A stretch of 64,000 bases of DNA from Symsagittifera roscoffensis (GCF_963678635.1 NW_026971509.1:248001-312000); one strand, 5' to 3'. Positions 41,684 to 53,580 are shown, numbered from the stretch's first letter. Notes: a model not told the origin generated them from the letters alone. Made by a program: numbers and translations.

Positions 41684-42720
41684 GTTGGGTCATAAGTGGT
41701 CCGTTGCCGCCGTCCGTCAATTCTACTTCTTCGTGTTTCAAGTGTGTTGTTGCAGATTTTTCTCTGACCGACCAGATGAAATCCTGGTACGAGTTGGAAT
41801 CTTATGGTGCTTTCAAACCAGTCGATGCCCGTTCCGCCATGCTTTATCCATCCTAGATTCTGAAACCGTTCAAAATGGCGAAAGATACATTGTGCCTATG
41901 CTTTGGATTGATAGTAATGTCAGTCTACCCAACAACTATTACTCTTCACTCGCCCAATTGGAGAGAAGGTTAAGTAAAGACCCTGAGCTGCGCGAAAGAT
42001 ACGCAGAAACAATTAGAGAGGACATTAGGAAAGGCTATGTCGTTACCGTCGAACCGCATGATTCACGTAAGGGTTCCGATCGCGAGTGGTATCTTCCGCA
42101 CCATCCCGTCGTAAATCCGAATAAGCCGGTTAAGGTGCGCCGAGTCCTTAATGGGGCTTCTAAGTTTCACGGCACATCCTTAAATAAGTCCTCATTGGTG
42201 GGTCCAGACCTACTCCAAAAATTAATTTTTGTTTATTATGCGATTCCGTCAACACAAGTACGCCGTCTCCGCGGATATAGAGGGTATGTTCATCCAGGTA
42301 GGAGTCCTTGCCCGCGATCAAATTTCGCTCCATTTTTTGTGGCGGGAGGATACCACTTCCGATGTGATAGTTCATCAGTACACTCGCCATATATTCGGCG
42401 CACGGGATTCGCCTACGTGTGCCAATTTCGCGTTGCGAAAAACAGCAACTGATAATATGTCCACATACCCTGAGGCCGCCTCAGTCGTAAATGAAAAATT
42501 TTACATGGACGATTAGTTGGATTCGTTCGAGAACGTTACCCATGCAATTAAAATTAGTCGCGATTTGGTTTCCTTACTAAAGTTGGGAGGATTAAATTTG
42601 ACTAAATTTGTTAGTAATGCTGATGAAATCACTTCAACAATGAACCCTGAGGATTGCGAAACCTCGTCTTCACTCATCAAGGAATTATGTAACGGTGCCG
42701 AACGATCACGTCTTAGGTCT
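41684..42720 (+). pseudogene. BEL reverse transcriptase, copy 3, TAG right after YMDD
   Basis: The fingers region reads YVVTVEPHDSRKGSDREWYL, then PVKVRRVLNGASKFHGTSLN. After a frame change near 42230 the palm reads AVSADIEGMFIQV (first catalytic Asp), HIFGARDSPTCANFAL, then FYMDD followed at once by TAG (42514-42516) and LDSFENV in the same frame. The usual Pao motif is YMDDYLDS, so a Tyr codon became TAG. Copy 4 has the same stop at 49915-49917. N-terminal RT sequence at 41684-41830 is also off-frame. Confidence 0.85.
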
Positions 42721-42724
42721 TAAG

Positions 42725-43600
42725 TGGGACCATGTGAAAGACACATTGGTTGTTAGCAGAGGCGTGTATCGTCCTATCGATAAAGCAATAACTCAAAAAC
42801 CATCTTGAGTTTCGTCTCTTCTGTGTTTGACCCTGTTGGGCTACTAGCTCCATACACAGCTAGGGCCCGTCTTTTACTTAAAGATATTTGGAAAATCAGT
42901 GGCCACAGTTGGGTCGACGAATTGCCGGAAGACATAAGAGATAAGTTTCTCGAGTGGCACTCCGGTCTCCCTCTCTTAAGGCAATTGACTATTCCCCGTT
43001 GATACTTCACAGAGCCTGTGGATCAAATTGAGCTCCACATGTTCGGTGATACCTCGCAGGACGTTTTCTATGCGGTTTGGTTTTTGCGTGCGCGACTCTC
43101 GAGTTCGCACAAAAACTCAAATATCCATCATCTTTGGTAAAGCTCGCGTTGCGCCCATGAAAGCGCTATCTATACCGAAGCTAGAGCTTCAAGCGGCTCT
43201 GCTCGCCACACGACTGAAATATGATATATTGATCGCCCTTACTGTCTCTATTAATCATGTCTACATGTGGACAGATAGTACAACTGTTTTGCAGTGGCTG
43301 AACTCCACTGAAAAATTACCTGTGTTCGTCGCTAATCGTGTCGGCGAAATCCTCGAATCAACCACTATTGATGAGTGGCACCATATTCTGAGCGGCAATA
43401 ATCCAGTCGATACCGGTACGCGGGGGATTTCTTCGAAAGCCCTCGAGGATAGCAGCTGGGTTATTGGTCCGAGCATTCTCAGGACTACTGATTGGCCGTT
43501 TATACCCGACGAACGTGTAATCAAAAAAATTCGTTTTAAGGGTCATTCTTGTGATGTTGATAATTTCTTGGAGACGTCATCTTCCTTCGTCACCGATGTC
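42725..43600 (+). pseudogene. BEL Pao A17/connection and RNase H region, copy 3
   Basis: Starts LSFVSSVFDPVGLLAPYTAR, the hallmark of the Pao A17-type domain, then WVDELPEDIRDKFLEWHSGL and IELHMFGDTSQDVF. A TGA replaces a Cys codon near 43001 and an extra A near 43118 shifts frame. RNase H continues with PKLELQAALLATRL and MWTDSTTVLQWLNS (catalytic Asp context) in the 43028-44167 frame. Confidence 0.85.
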
Positions 43601-45242
43601 TTATCCATCAAAGATCCCGAACACGGGTTCAATTGGGAAAGTTTCAGTTCCGTTACGAGATATAAACGAGTAGTCGCTTTTATGCTGAGGATTCTGCCTT
43701 CACATAAGCATTTTCGTGGTAAGGACTTACGAATCACCGACCCCACTGAACCTGATATTGCAGAAAGCAACCTGATTCATCTTGCTCAGATGGAATGCTT
43801 CCCCGATTTGTTAAAAACACTCACCGCTGGCAAACCTATTAAGAATAGTAGTAAAATTGCCACATACTCGCAATTAATCGGTCCCACTGGTATCATTCGT
43901 TCCACCGGACGGATTATGCGCTTAGTGAATACCGAATTTGATACTAAGCACCCAATCTTACTCGACGCCCGACATACCCTAGTTCGTTTGTTGGCCCGCA
44001 GCCTCCACCAGAAGCATTTTCATCAAGGATTAGACTACATGCGCTCCGTTTTAAATATGAAATATGCAATACTTGAGTTGCGTCGGCTACTTCGGTCTAC
44101 CGAAAATCGATGTCTAAAATGCCATAAACGCAAAGCAAGCACCATTCAGCCAATTCTGTCCGATTAACCTGTCGAACGTCTCGGATATAAGCAACCACCC
44201 TTTAATCATACAGGTGTGGATTACTTTGGCTTTACGCTTAACGTTCCGGTTCGCAGAAGCACTGAAAAAAGATGGGGATTTTGTTTTTACTTGCCTCACC
44301 ACCAGGGCTGTACACCTTGAGATTGTATCATCTCTGGACACCAGAGTGTGGATTACGCTTTACGTTCCGGTTCGCAGAAGCACTGAAAAAAGATGGGGAT
44401 TTTGTTTTTACTTGCCTCACCACCAGGGCTGTACACCTTGAGATTGTATCATCTCTGGACACCAGTTCTTGTGTCATGGGCATTGAACGGTTCATTGCGC
44501 GTCATGGTACGCCAAGCACAATCTGGTCGGATAACGGCAGGAACTTCGTTGGTGCGGAAAAGGAACTACTTGCCTGCATCAAGAGCTGGAATGGCATGGC
44601 TCCGAACATTTTTGCGCACAAAGCTGTTACTTGGAAATTTAACCTGCCAGGCGCACCCCATCATGGCGGCTCATGGGAACGCCTCGTCCGAAGCGTGAAG
44701 CGCGTGCTGTACGATTTCCTAGGCAGTAGGCGAGTCACCGAAGAGGTGTTGGAACAACACTCTGCTTAGTTGAGCAGGCTTTGAATTCGAGGCCAATCAC
44801 ACCCATTAGTACTGATTCACGTGAGTTAGAAGCGTTAACCCCAAACCACTTTTTGCTTGGACAACATGCCACAAGCTTTCCTTCGCTTTTACCCGGGGAG
44901 CACTTCGATCACAAGAAAAGGTACGTGCGAGCGCAGTCATATGCTAACGCGATTTGGTGTCGTTGGCTTCGAGAATATGTTCCCTCGCTGAGTAAGCGTG
45001 CCAAGTGGCACACTCATTCTGACTTCACTCTTAAAACAGGCGATCTCGTGTGGGTGATTGAGCCAGAGAGTCCGCGTGGGTACTACCCTCTTGCCCGAAT
45101 CGTCAAGCTAAACAACGTACAGAACGGTTGCGCTCGATCCGCCCTTGTTAAGACCGCAACCCGTGAAGTCACTCGGCCGACCGTTAAGCTCGCTCCGGTT
45201 CTTCCTTATTCAGGGGGGGAGGATGTTGCAACGCAAAAGTAG
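43601..45242 (+). pseudogene. BEL integrase and C-terminal domain, copy 3
   Basis: Zinc-binding HHCC module near 43990-44140 (HFHQGLDYMRSVLN, then CLKCHKRKA). TAA replaces Leu at 44164-44166. In the DDE core a 121-bp segment is tandemly duplicated (44214-44334 and 44335-44455). WSDNGRNF carries the second Asp and GGSWERLV the Glu. One missing base near 44748 shifts into the DUF5641-type tail at 44781-45242 (GDLVWVIEPESPRGYYPLAR). The tail frame runs 19 bp into the 3' LTR before stopping. Confidence 0.88.
45212..45223 (+). other. Polypurine tract of BEL copy 3
   Basis: AGGGGGGGAGGA directly abuts the TGTTGC start of the 3' LTR. Longer G/A tracts are at the same place before LTR5, LTR6 and LTR7. 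It fixes the orientation of the element as plus strand. Confidence 0.85.
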
Positions 45243-45680
45243 AGTAAAGATGCATATAAAACAAGAGTATAAATGCATATAAAATAAGCAGAGTTGGCCG
45301 ACCGGCATAGGGACATGTCTCTCACGCCGGTCAACCGGGTTCGAGTCCCCCCATATGCAGACCTTAAAGCATGTAGACCCAAGGGGCTATAGCCCCATTT
45401 TATCGTTTTTTACTGTTTTTTGGTTCTAATTCGGTTCAGCCTTGATTAAGGCTGACCGCCAAAAATAGCAATTTGTCTCAAAGACCTTACCGACCGGTTC
45501 TTGTGGCAAGCTTGCGCCAAATGATCTTACAAACGAGTTGTATCGAAATAAGTTGATGATTGAAGCAATACGATATTTATGCTCGATAGAGATTTTGATG
45601 AGTTTTTGCCGAAAAATGCTCTCATTAATTTAAACTTCTTGAACCTTCATTTTTTTTGATTTACGGAGATTGAGCGCACA
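45224..45680 (+). repeat. BEL LTR4 (3' LTR of full-length copy)
   Basis: 457 bp, followed by GAGGG (45681-45685). Shares CATGTAGACCC, AAAGACCTTACC and GGCAAGCTTG with LTR5 and LTR6. tRNA-like module at 45288-45356: A box TGGCCGACCGG with a G to C change, B box GGTTCGAGTCC at 45338-45348. TATA-like boxes at 45255, 45268 and 45278. Confidence 0.92.
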
Positions 45681-46305
45681 GAGGGTTTAACCGTAGATTG
45701 CAATGTTACTTGTGGTAATGTTGGCTTTTTGGGTCTTGGTGTTGTGAGATTTGGATGTATTGGTGAAATACTTTGTTGATTAGTTGTTGCTTTTGTTTCA
45801 ACTATTTCTTCATTTATAAAACGTGATGGTGTTTGAAAATCCTGTTGTGTAAGATTTCTAGTTCCATTGAGATTTTCCTTTTAGTTGAATTTAAACTATT
45901 ATTTTGTCTATCAGGTCAGAATGAATTATAGTTTAAAGGTGTTGCATCTATTGTAAGTGGAAATACTTTTACATAGTTTTTATAAATAGATATTGTACAA
46001 ATTGCTTGACTTGAGATGTTCAGAAATAGTGGATGAGACCATTCGGGGTCCCAAACATAATCTGATTGTTCTGCAATGACAGTGTCGTCATTGGTACTTT
46101 GAGGTCTAAAATTTTTTCTTGCTTGTGCAATTAAATCAATTTTTAAGTGTGAAATAGTGAATTATAAACCATGCTAAGCAAAAATGTTTAGCATTTTGTA
46201 AGAATTCATTACTGGAAAAAGTTTCACGGATTTCGTTTAAAAATGCTGAGAATGTGGCAATTTCATTTCTTACGTTTGTGCGTCTTGACGTTTGAACTGG
46301 TGACA
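45681..46305 (-). pseudogene. Gypsy gag N-terminal fragment after LTR4
   Basis: The minus strand reads TLPQVTLQSTVKP next to the LTR, then TTNQQSISPIHPNL further out and a DYVWDPEWSHPLFLNI block near 46040. This is the part of gypsy gag that should precede the fragment left of LTR1. Starts with GAGGG and ends at junction J2. Confidence 0.8.
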
Positions 46306-46371
46306 GGGGAGGGGTGGAGGATGCAATGACAGCTTATATCCGAGACGAGATCCAATGACAGAATGGGGATT
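46306..46371. other. Chimeric junction J2 filler, copy a
   Basis: About 65 bp: a G-rich tract (GGGAGGGGTGGAGGATG) that resembles the BEL PPT plus LTR start, then CAATGACAGCTTATATCCGA and GAATGGGGATT. It joins antisense gypsy gag to BEL A17 sequence at CAGTGGCCAAAG. The same filler occurs at 53511-53580 and 56716-56782. Confidence 0.7.
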
Positions 46372-47356
46372 CAGTGGCCAAAGTTGGGACGACGAATTGC
46401 CGGAAGACTAAAGATAAGTTTCTCGAGTGGCACTCCGGTCTCCCTCTCTTAAGGCAATTGACTATTCCCCGTTGTTACTTCACAGAGCCCGTAGATCAAA
46501 TTGAGCTCCACATGTTCGGTGATAGCTCGCAGGACGTTTTCTGTGCGGTTCGGTTTTTGCGTGCGCGACTCTCGAGTTCGCACAAAACTCAAATATCCTT
46601 CATCTTTGATAAAGCTCGCGTTGCGCCCATGAAAGCGCTATCTATACCGAAGCTAGAGCTTCAAGCTGCTCTGCTCGCCACACGACTGAAATATGATATA
46701 CTGACCGCCCTTACCGTCTCTATTAATCATCTCTACATGTGGACAGATAGTACAACTGTTTTGCAGTGGCTTAACTCCACTGAAAAATTACCTGTGTTCG
46801 TCGCTAATTGTGTCGGCGAAATCCTCGAATCAACCACTATTGATGAGTGGCACCATGTTCTGAGCGGCAATAATCCAGCCGATACCGGTACGTGGGGGAT
46901 TTCTTCGGAAGCCCTCGAGGGTAGCAGCTGGGTTATTGTTCCGAGCATTCTCAGGACTACTGATTGGCCGTTTATACGCGACGAACGTGTAATCAAAAAA
47001 ATTCGTTCGAAGGGTCCTTCTTGTGATGTTGATAATTTCTTGGAGACATCATCTTCCTTTGTCACCGATGTCACATCCATCAAACATCCCGAACACGGGT
47101 TCAATTGGGAAAGAGTCAGTTCCGTTACGAGATATAAATGAGTAGTCGCTTTTATGCTGAGGATGCTGCCTTCACATAAGCATTTTCGTGGTAAGGACTT
47201 ACGAATCACTGACCCCACTGAACTTGATATTGCATATAGCAACCTGATTCATCTTGCTCAGATGGAAACTTTCCCCGTTGAGTTAAAAACACTCACCGCT
47301 GGCAAACCTATTAAAAATAGTAGTAAAATTGCCACATACTCGCCATTTATCGGTCC
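46372..47356 (+). pseudogene. BEL A17/RNase H to integrase fragment, copy 4 first part
   Basis: Open from about 46374 to TGA at 47139 (FLEWHSGLPLLRQLTIPRCY, IELHMFGDSSQDVF, MWTDSTTVLQWLNS), then continuing in frame (RMLPSHKHFRGKDLRITDPT). It ends inside the region before the integrase zinc module, where it is fused to gag. Confidence 0.8.
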
Positions 47357-47360
47357 CGTA

Positions 47361-49060
47361 AGATCTAGAAAATGTCATCTAGAATTAAAGGTCACTCATT
47401 ATTACTTGAGTTTATTGAGAATAATATTGATAATGCTGTTTACAAAAGTAAAATTGCTTTGGAAAAAGCTGTTGACGTCAATGAGCAATTAATTAGGTTA
47501 GCGGGAAAAACGGAAAACCCTGAAAAAACTATTTCTCAGCAAGACCTTTGGCTTAAGAAAGTAACCGAAATGAACGATAAAGTAATGCATGAAGCTCAGA
47601 GTTACAAGATGAGCCTTGAACCTTCGTCATTTCCAGCAGCCGGCATTACAGGGAGCAAGGGATCTTTACAACAAACTAGGTCTGAGACATCCTCACGCTC
47701 GCACAAAACAAGAGATTCAGAAGCACGAGTATCTGAAAACAGGTCTAAGGTCTCTAATAAATCTAAGGATAGTAGAAAGCTTGACTCACATAAGTCTGAT
47801 AAATCTACTTCCACTCGTCATACGTCGACTGTTCGCACTATGTCATCAAGTGAGAAACGGCATGAATTAGCTTTAGTAAAACGACGCCATGAGGTGCTGG
47901 AAACGCAGTATCAAGTATCTTTACGACTTAAAGAGCATGAGAACCGTCTTAAGTTCGATCAAAGTCAGCTGGAACTAGAGCAATTGGCTGAAAGTCATAA
48001 AAAGCAACTAATTGAAATGGAACTGAAAGCCTTTGAACTTGAGGACATTTCATCTGAGGTCAGCGAGAAGGTAGCGAATGTAACTCGACAGGAGTAAGTC
48101 AACCTCTTTCAAAAGTAGCAACCGATCGGACTAATGATTGGGTAGACTCTGTTAGTTCACAAGCACCTCCCGACGTTGCTAGTGCGCCAGGTTTGCAGGC
48201 CTTCACTCCTTTACCATTTTCGTCAGAACCTACGACTTCCGCACACAGTAATAGTCATAACCATGAGCACACAGCATTGAGTGACCCTGGAATCTATAGT
48301 TATGGACATTATGGACATCGGGCTATGCCTCAATTTGGCAATGTGAGCCTTTTGCTATTGCAAGATTCTGCTCCATCTGTTTCAGTCCCAGTTAACAATA
48401 TGCACACGTGTTACCACCACCGTCTGCTGTTCCTTTGAAGACCATGAGTTCATACATAACTAATGGTAAGTTTGCCATCGCACAACCGGAATCATTACCT
48501 GTCCCAATAATACCGGCACAACCTCGGTTCTGTTTTGTTTCTTTGTCACCTGCATTTGCTGGTGGTGGCTTCTCATCTTCTGGAGTAAACCCAACGCCGG
48601 TTTTGTTTTCGGTATCTAATTGCCATGCAGCGCCAGTCCAGACGAAACATAATTTTCCCTTTTTTTGCATACTATGTCATCTAATATCAACGATTACTAC
48701 AGAAGTGATGCAAACTTATGGCGATTGGCAGCTAAAACTCCAATCGTCACGCCTGCTCAGTGTTGTAATGCTGGAAACATTTTTTCTAATGTGACAACTG
48801 TTGTCCCATCGTGTTACACCGCCGCTCCGTATACTAGTGGTGGGACTGTGTATTTTGTTACTCCTCCAGTTCATCCACAACATGTTCCGCATTTTGTCAA
48901 TCATACTATTACTGGTTATCAGCCAGTCAAAGAAGACTACGCACCGTCTTCCGCTTATCCCAACCAAGGTTGTTCATCGGATCGACCCCTCTCCGCTCGT
49001 GAGTTGGCAGAATTATTGATGCATAGCCGCAAAGATCATCTTCCTGAAAACTATTGCAAG
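47361..49060 (+). pseudogene. BEL gag fragment, copy 4
   Basis: The first codons are replaced by the junction (ATCTAGAAAATG). The frame then runs open to TAA at 48095-48097 and contains the full Ser/Lys hinge deleted in copy 3 (ENRSKVSNKSKDSRKLDSHK) and the coiled coil. A frame change leads to the Pro/Ser/His linker (48193-48440, 48408-48794, 48665-49060). The DUF1759 domain is missing: sequence stops at HSRKDHLPE and enters the inverted RT copy. Confidence 0.75.
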
Positions 49061-49075
49061 ATTCTGCTCCATCTG

Positions 49076-49700
49076 GAGGAACATACCCTCTATATCCGCG
49101 GAGACGGCGTACTTTTGTTGACGGAATCGCATAATAAATAAAAATTAAATTTTGGAGTAGGTCCGGACCCACCAATAAGGACTTATTCAAGGATGTGCCG
49201 TGAAACTTAGAAGTCCCATTAAGGACTCGGCGCACCTTAACCGGCTTATTCGGATTTACGACGGGATGGTGCGGAAGATACCACTCGCGATCGGAACGTT
49301 TACGTGGATCATGCGGTTCGACGGTAACGACATAGCCTTTCCTAATGTCCTCTCTTATTGTTTCTGTACGAAGGTTAAGTACAGACCCTGAGCTGCGCAA
49401 AAGATACGCAGAAACAATTAGAGAGGACATTAGAAAAGGCTATGTCGTTACCGTCGAACCGCATGATCCACGTAAACGTTCCGATCGCGAGTGGTATCTT
49501 CCGCACCATCCCGTCGTAAATCCGAATAAGCCGGTTAAGGTGCGCCGAGTCCTTAATGGGGCTTCTAAGTTTCACGGCACATCCTTGAATAAGTCCTTAT
49601 TGGTGGGTCCGGACCTACTCCAAAATTTAATTTTTATTTATTATGCGATTCCGTCAACACAAGTACGCCGTCTCCGCGGATATAGAGGGTATGTTCCTCC
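49076..49700. repeat. Inverted duplication (foldback) within BEL RT, ~295-bp arms
   Basis: 49076-49370 is the reverse complement of about 49407-49700 (CCTCTATATCCGCGGAGACG versus CGTCTCCGCGGATATAGAGG), with a ~40-bp spacer. The sense arm encodes the RT fingers (GYVVTVEPHDPRKRSDREWY). A transcript would fold into a long hairpin, a possible dsRNA trigger for RNAi (inference). Confidence 0.85.
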
Positions 49701-50114
49701 AGGTAAAGTCCTTGCCCGCGATCAAATTTTGCTCCGTTTTTTGTGGCGGGAGGATATCACTTTCGTGATAGTTCATCAGTACACTCGCCATATATTCGGC
49801 GCACGGGATTCGCCTACGTGCGCCAATTTCGCGTTGCGAAAAACAGCAACTGATAATATGTCCACATACCCTGAGGCCGCCTCAGTCGTAAATAAAAAGT
49901 TTTACATGGACGATTAGTTGGATTCGTTCAAGAACGTTACCCATGCAATTAAAATTAGTCGCGATTTGGTTTCCTTATTGCAAAACCTCGTCTTCACCCA
50001 TCAAGGAAATATGTAACGGTGCCGAACAATCATCACGCGTCTTAGGTCTTAAGTGGGACGATGTGAAAGACACATTGGATCGTCCTATCGATAAAGCAAT
50101 AACTCAAAACCGCC
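49402..50114 (+). pseudogene. BEL reverse transcriptase, copy 4
   Basis: Fingers to palm in one 190-aa frame (49345-49917): PVKVRRVLNGASKFHGTSLN, a short deletion that removes the SADIEGMF Asp motif, HIFGARDSPTCANFALRKTA, FYMDD then TAG. Lacking the first catalytic Asp segment and stopping after YMDD, it is inactive. The connection domain after 49990 carries a further deletion. Confidence 0.8.
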
Positions 50115-52430
50115 TTGAGTTTCGTCTCTTCTGTGTTTGACCCTGTTGGGCTAGTAGCTCCATACACAGTTAGGGCCCGTCTTTTACTTAAAGATATTTG
50201 GAAAATCAGTGGCCAAAGTTGGGACGACGAATTGCCGGAAGACATAAGAGATAATTTTCTCGAGTGGCACTCCGGTCTCCCTCTCTTAAGGCAATTGACT
50301 ATTCCCCGTTGTTATTTCACAGAGCCTGTGGATCAAATTGAGCTCCACATGTTCATTGATAGCTCGCAGGACGTTTTCTGTGCGGTTTGGTTTTTGCGTG
50401 CGCGACTCTCGAGTTCGCACAAAACTCAAAAATCCTTCATCTTTGGTAAAGCTCGCGTTGCGCCCATGAAAGCGCTATCTATACCTTAGCTAGAGCTTCA
50501 AGCTGCTTTGCTCACCACACGACTGAAATATGATATACTGACCGCCCTTACCGTCTCTATTAATCATGTCTACATGTGGACAGATAGTACAACTGTTTTG
50601 CAGTGGCTAAACTCCACTGAAAAATTACCTGTGTTCGTCGCTAATCGTGTCGGCGAAATCCTCGAATCAGCCACTATTGATGAGTGGCACCATGTTCTGA
50701 GCGGCGATAATCCAGCTGATACCGATACGCGGGGGATTTCTTTGGAAGCCCTCGAGGATATCAGCTGGGTTATTGGTCCGAGCATTCTCAGGACTACTGA
50801 TTGGCCGTTTATACCCGACGAACGTGTAATCAATAAAATTCATTTGAAGGGTCCTTCCTGTGATGTTGATAATTTCTTGGAGACATCATCTTCCTTTGTC
50901 ACCGATGTCACATCCATCAAACATCCCGAACACGGGTTCAATTGGGAAAGGTTAAGTTCCTTTACGAGATATAAACGAGTAGTGGCTTTTATGTTGAGGA
51001 TGCTGCCTTCACATAAGCATTTTCGTGGTAAAGACTTACGAATCACCGACCCCATTGAACTTGATATTGCAGAAAGCAAACTGATTCAACGTGCTCAGAT
51101 GGAATCCTTCCCCGTTGAGTTAAAAACACTCACCGCTGGCAAACCTACTAACAATAGTAGTAAAATTGCCACATACTCGCCATTTATCGGTCCCGCTGGT
51201 ATCATTCGTTCCATCGGACGGATTATGCGCTTAGTGAATACCGAATGTGATACTAAGCACCCAATCTTACTCGACGCTCGACATAACCTAGTTCGTTTGT
51301 TGGCCCGCAGCCTCCACCATAAGCATTTTCATCAAGGATTAGATTACATGCGCTACGTTTTAAATTTGAAATATGCAATACTTGGGTTGCGTCGACTACT
51401 TCGGTCTATGGAAAATCAATGTCTAACATGCCGTAAACGCAAAGCAAGCACCATTCAGCCAATTATGTCCGATTTACCTGTCGAACGTCTTGAATATAAG
51501 CAACCACTCTTTAATCATACAGGTGTGGGTTACTTTGGACCGCTTTACGTTGCGGTTCGCAGAAGCATTGAAAAAAGATGGGGATTTCTTTTTACTTGCC
51601 TCACCACCAGGGCTTTACACCTCGAGATTGTACAATCTCTGGACACCAGTTCTTGTGTCATGGGCATTGAACGGTTCATTGCGCGTCATGGTACGCCAAG
51701 CGCAATCTGGTCGGATAACGGCACGAACTTCGCTGGTGCGGAAAAGGAACTACTTGCCTGCATCAAGAGCTGGAATGGCATGGCTCCGAACATTTTTGCA
51801 CACAAAGGTGTTACTTGGAAATTTAACCCGCCAGGCGCACCCCATCATGGCGGCTCCTGCGAATTCCTCGTCCGAAGCGTGAAGCGCGTGCTGTACGATA
51901 TCCTAGGCAGTAGGCGAGTCACCAAAGAGGTGTTAGGAACAACACTCTGCTTTGTTGAGCAGGCTTTGAATTCGAGGCCAATCACTCCCGTTAGTACGGA
52001 TTCACGCGAGTTAGAATCGTTAACCCCAACCCACTTTTTGCTTGGACAACATGTCACAAGTTTTCCTTCGCTTTTACCTGGGGAGCACTTCGATCACAAG
52101 AAAAGGTACGTGCGAGCGCAGTCATATGCTAACGCGATTTGGTGTCGTTGGCTTCGAGAATATGTTCCCTCGCTGAGTAAGCGTGCCAAGTGGCACACTC
52201 ATTCTGACTTCACTCTTAAAACAGGCGATCTCGTGTGGGTGGTTGAGCCAGATAGTCCGCGTGGGTACTACCCTCTTGCCCAAATCGTCAAGCTATTCTA
52301 CGAACAGAACGGTTGCGCTCGATCCGCCCTTGTTAAGACCGCAACCCGTGAAGTCACTCGGCCGACCGTTAAGCTCGCTCCGGTTCTTCCTTCTTCAGGG
52401 GAGGGGGAGGATGTTGCAACTCAAAGGTAG
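50115..52430 (+). pseudogene. BEL A17/RNase H-integrase-DUF5641 region, copy 4, one nonsense codon
   Basis: A continuous frame of 772 codons from LSFVSSVFDPVGLVAPYTVR to a TAG inside the LTR. It is broken only by TAG at 50487-50489, where other copies have AAG in PKLELQ. Domains in order: A17-type region, RNase H (MWTDSTTVLQWLNS), zinc module (HFHQGLDYMRYVLN ... CLTCRKRKA), DDE core (WSDNGTNF; GGSCEFLV, with Trp and Arg changed but Glu kept), and GDLVWVVEPDSPRGYYPLAQ. The 640-codon part after the stop is the longest open frame of the window. Confidence 0.9.
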
Positions 52431-52867
52431 AATAAAGATGCATATAAAACAAGAGTATAAATGCATATAAAATAAGCACAGTTGGCCGACCAGCATAGGG
52501 ACAAGTCTCTCACGCCGGAAAACCGGGTTCGAGTCCCCCATATGCAGACCTTAAAGCATGTAGACACGAGGGGTTATAGCCCCATTTGACCGTTTTTTAC
52601 TGTTTTTTGGTTCTAATTCGGTTCAGCCTTGATTAAGGCTGACCGCCGAAAATAGCAATTTGTCTCAAAGACCTTACCGACCGGTTCTTGTGGCAAGCTT
52701 GCATCAAATGATCTTACAAACGAGTTGTATCGAAATAGGTTGATGATTGAAGCAATACGATATTTATGGTCGATAGAGATTTTGATGAGTTTATGCCGAA
52801 AAATGCTCTCATTAATTTAAACTTTTTGAACCTTCATTTTCGTTGATTTACGGAGATTGAGCGCACA
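52412..52867 (+). repeat. BEL LTR5
   Basis: 456 bp, preceded by a G/A PPT, followed by TAGGG (a one-base change of GAGGG). In the tRNA-like module the variable-arm loop changed (CCGGAAAACCGG) but the CCGG stem is kept. Same lineage as LTR4 and LTR6. Confidence 0.9.
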
Positions 52868-53510
52868 TAGGGTTTAACCGTAGGTTGCAATGTTACTTGT
52901 GGTAATGTTGGATTTTTGGGTCTTGGTGTTGTGAGATTTGGATGAATTGGTGAAATACTCTGTTGTGTAGTTGTTGCTTTTGTTTCAACTATTTCTTCAT
53001 TTATAAAACTTGATGGTGTTTGAAAATCCTGTTGTGTAAGATTTTTAGTTCCATTGAGATTTTCCTTTTGTATAATAGTTGAATTTAAACTATTATTTTA
53101 TCTATCAGGTAAGAATGAATTATAATTTAAAGGTGTTGCATCTATTGTAAGTGGAAATACTTTTACATAGTCTTTATAAATAGATATTGTTCAAATTGCT
53201 TGACTTGACATGTCTATTGGGATGTTCAGAAATAGTGGATGAGACCATTCGGGGTCCCAAACATAATCTGATTGTTCTGCAATGATAGTGTCATCATTGG
53301 TACTTTGAGGTCAAAAATATTTTCTCGCTTGAGCAATTAAATCACTTTTATGTGTGAAACAGGGAAATATAAACCATGCTAAGCAAACATGTTTAGCAAT
53401 TTGTGAGAATTCATTACTGGAAAAAGTTTCACCGATTTCGTTTAAGAATGCTGAGAATGCGGCAATTTCATTTCTTACGTTTGTTTGTCTTGACGTTTGA
53501 ACTGGTGACA
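52868..53510 (-). pseudogene. Gypsy gag N-terminal fragment after LTR5
   Basis: Same segment as 45681-46305: TLPQVTLQPTVKP next to the LTR, then QSDYVWDPEWSHPLFLNI, and RQTNVRNEIAAFSAFLNEIG near 53450. Ends at J2. Confidence 0.8.
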
Positions 53511-53580
53511 GGGAGGGGGGGGGGGGAGGATGCAATGACAGCTTATATACGAGACGAGATCCAATGACAGAATGGGGATT

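Larger units (their letters stand above)
36004..45680 (+). mobile_element. BEL/Pao element copy 3, near full length (9.7 kb)
   Basis: 5' LTR, PBS, leader with minisatellite and ORF, gag, protease, RT, A17/RNase H region, integrase, DUF5641-type tail, PPT, 3' LTR. Flanked by GAGGG on both sides (35999-36003 and 45681-45685). PR-RT-RH-IN order with Pao-specific motifs places it in BEL/Pao. Carries several stops, frameshifts, a ~130-bp gag deletion and a 121-bp tandem duplication in integrase, so it is not autonomous. Confidence 0.92.
46372..52867 (+). mobile_element. BEL/Pao element copy 4, rearranged
   Basis: Starts at J2 with an A17-integrase fragment (46372-47356). It jumps at CGGTCCC|GTAAGATCTAG to gag (47361-49060), loses gag C-terminus, protease and RT start, contains an inverted RT duplication (49076-49700), and then runs RT to LTR5. 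The second half contains the most intact integrase in the window. Confidence 0.85.

Noticed and set aside
48927-49430. 167-aa minus-strand RT-like ORF
   Set aside because: It is the antisense reading of the inverted RT arm; it starts and ends within the foldback and is not a separate element.
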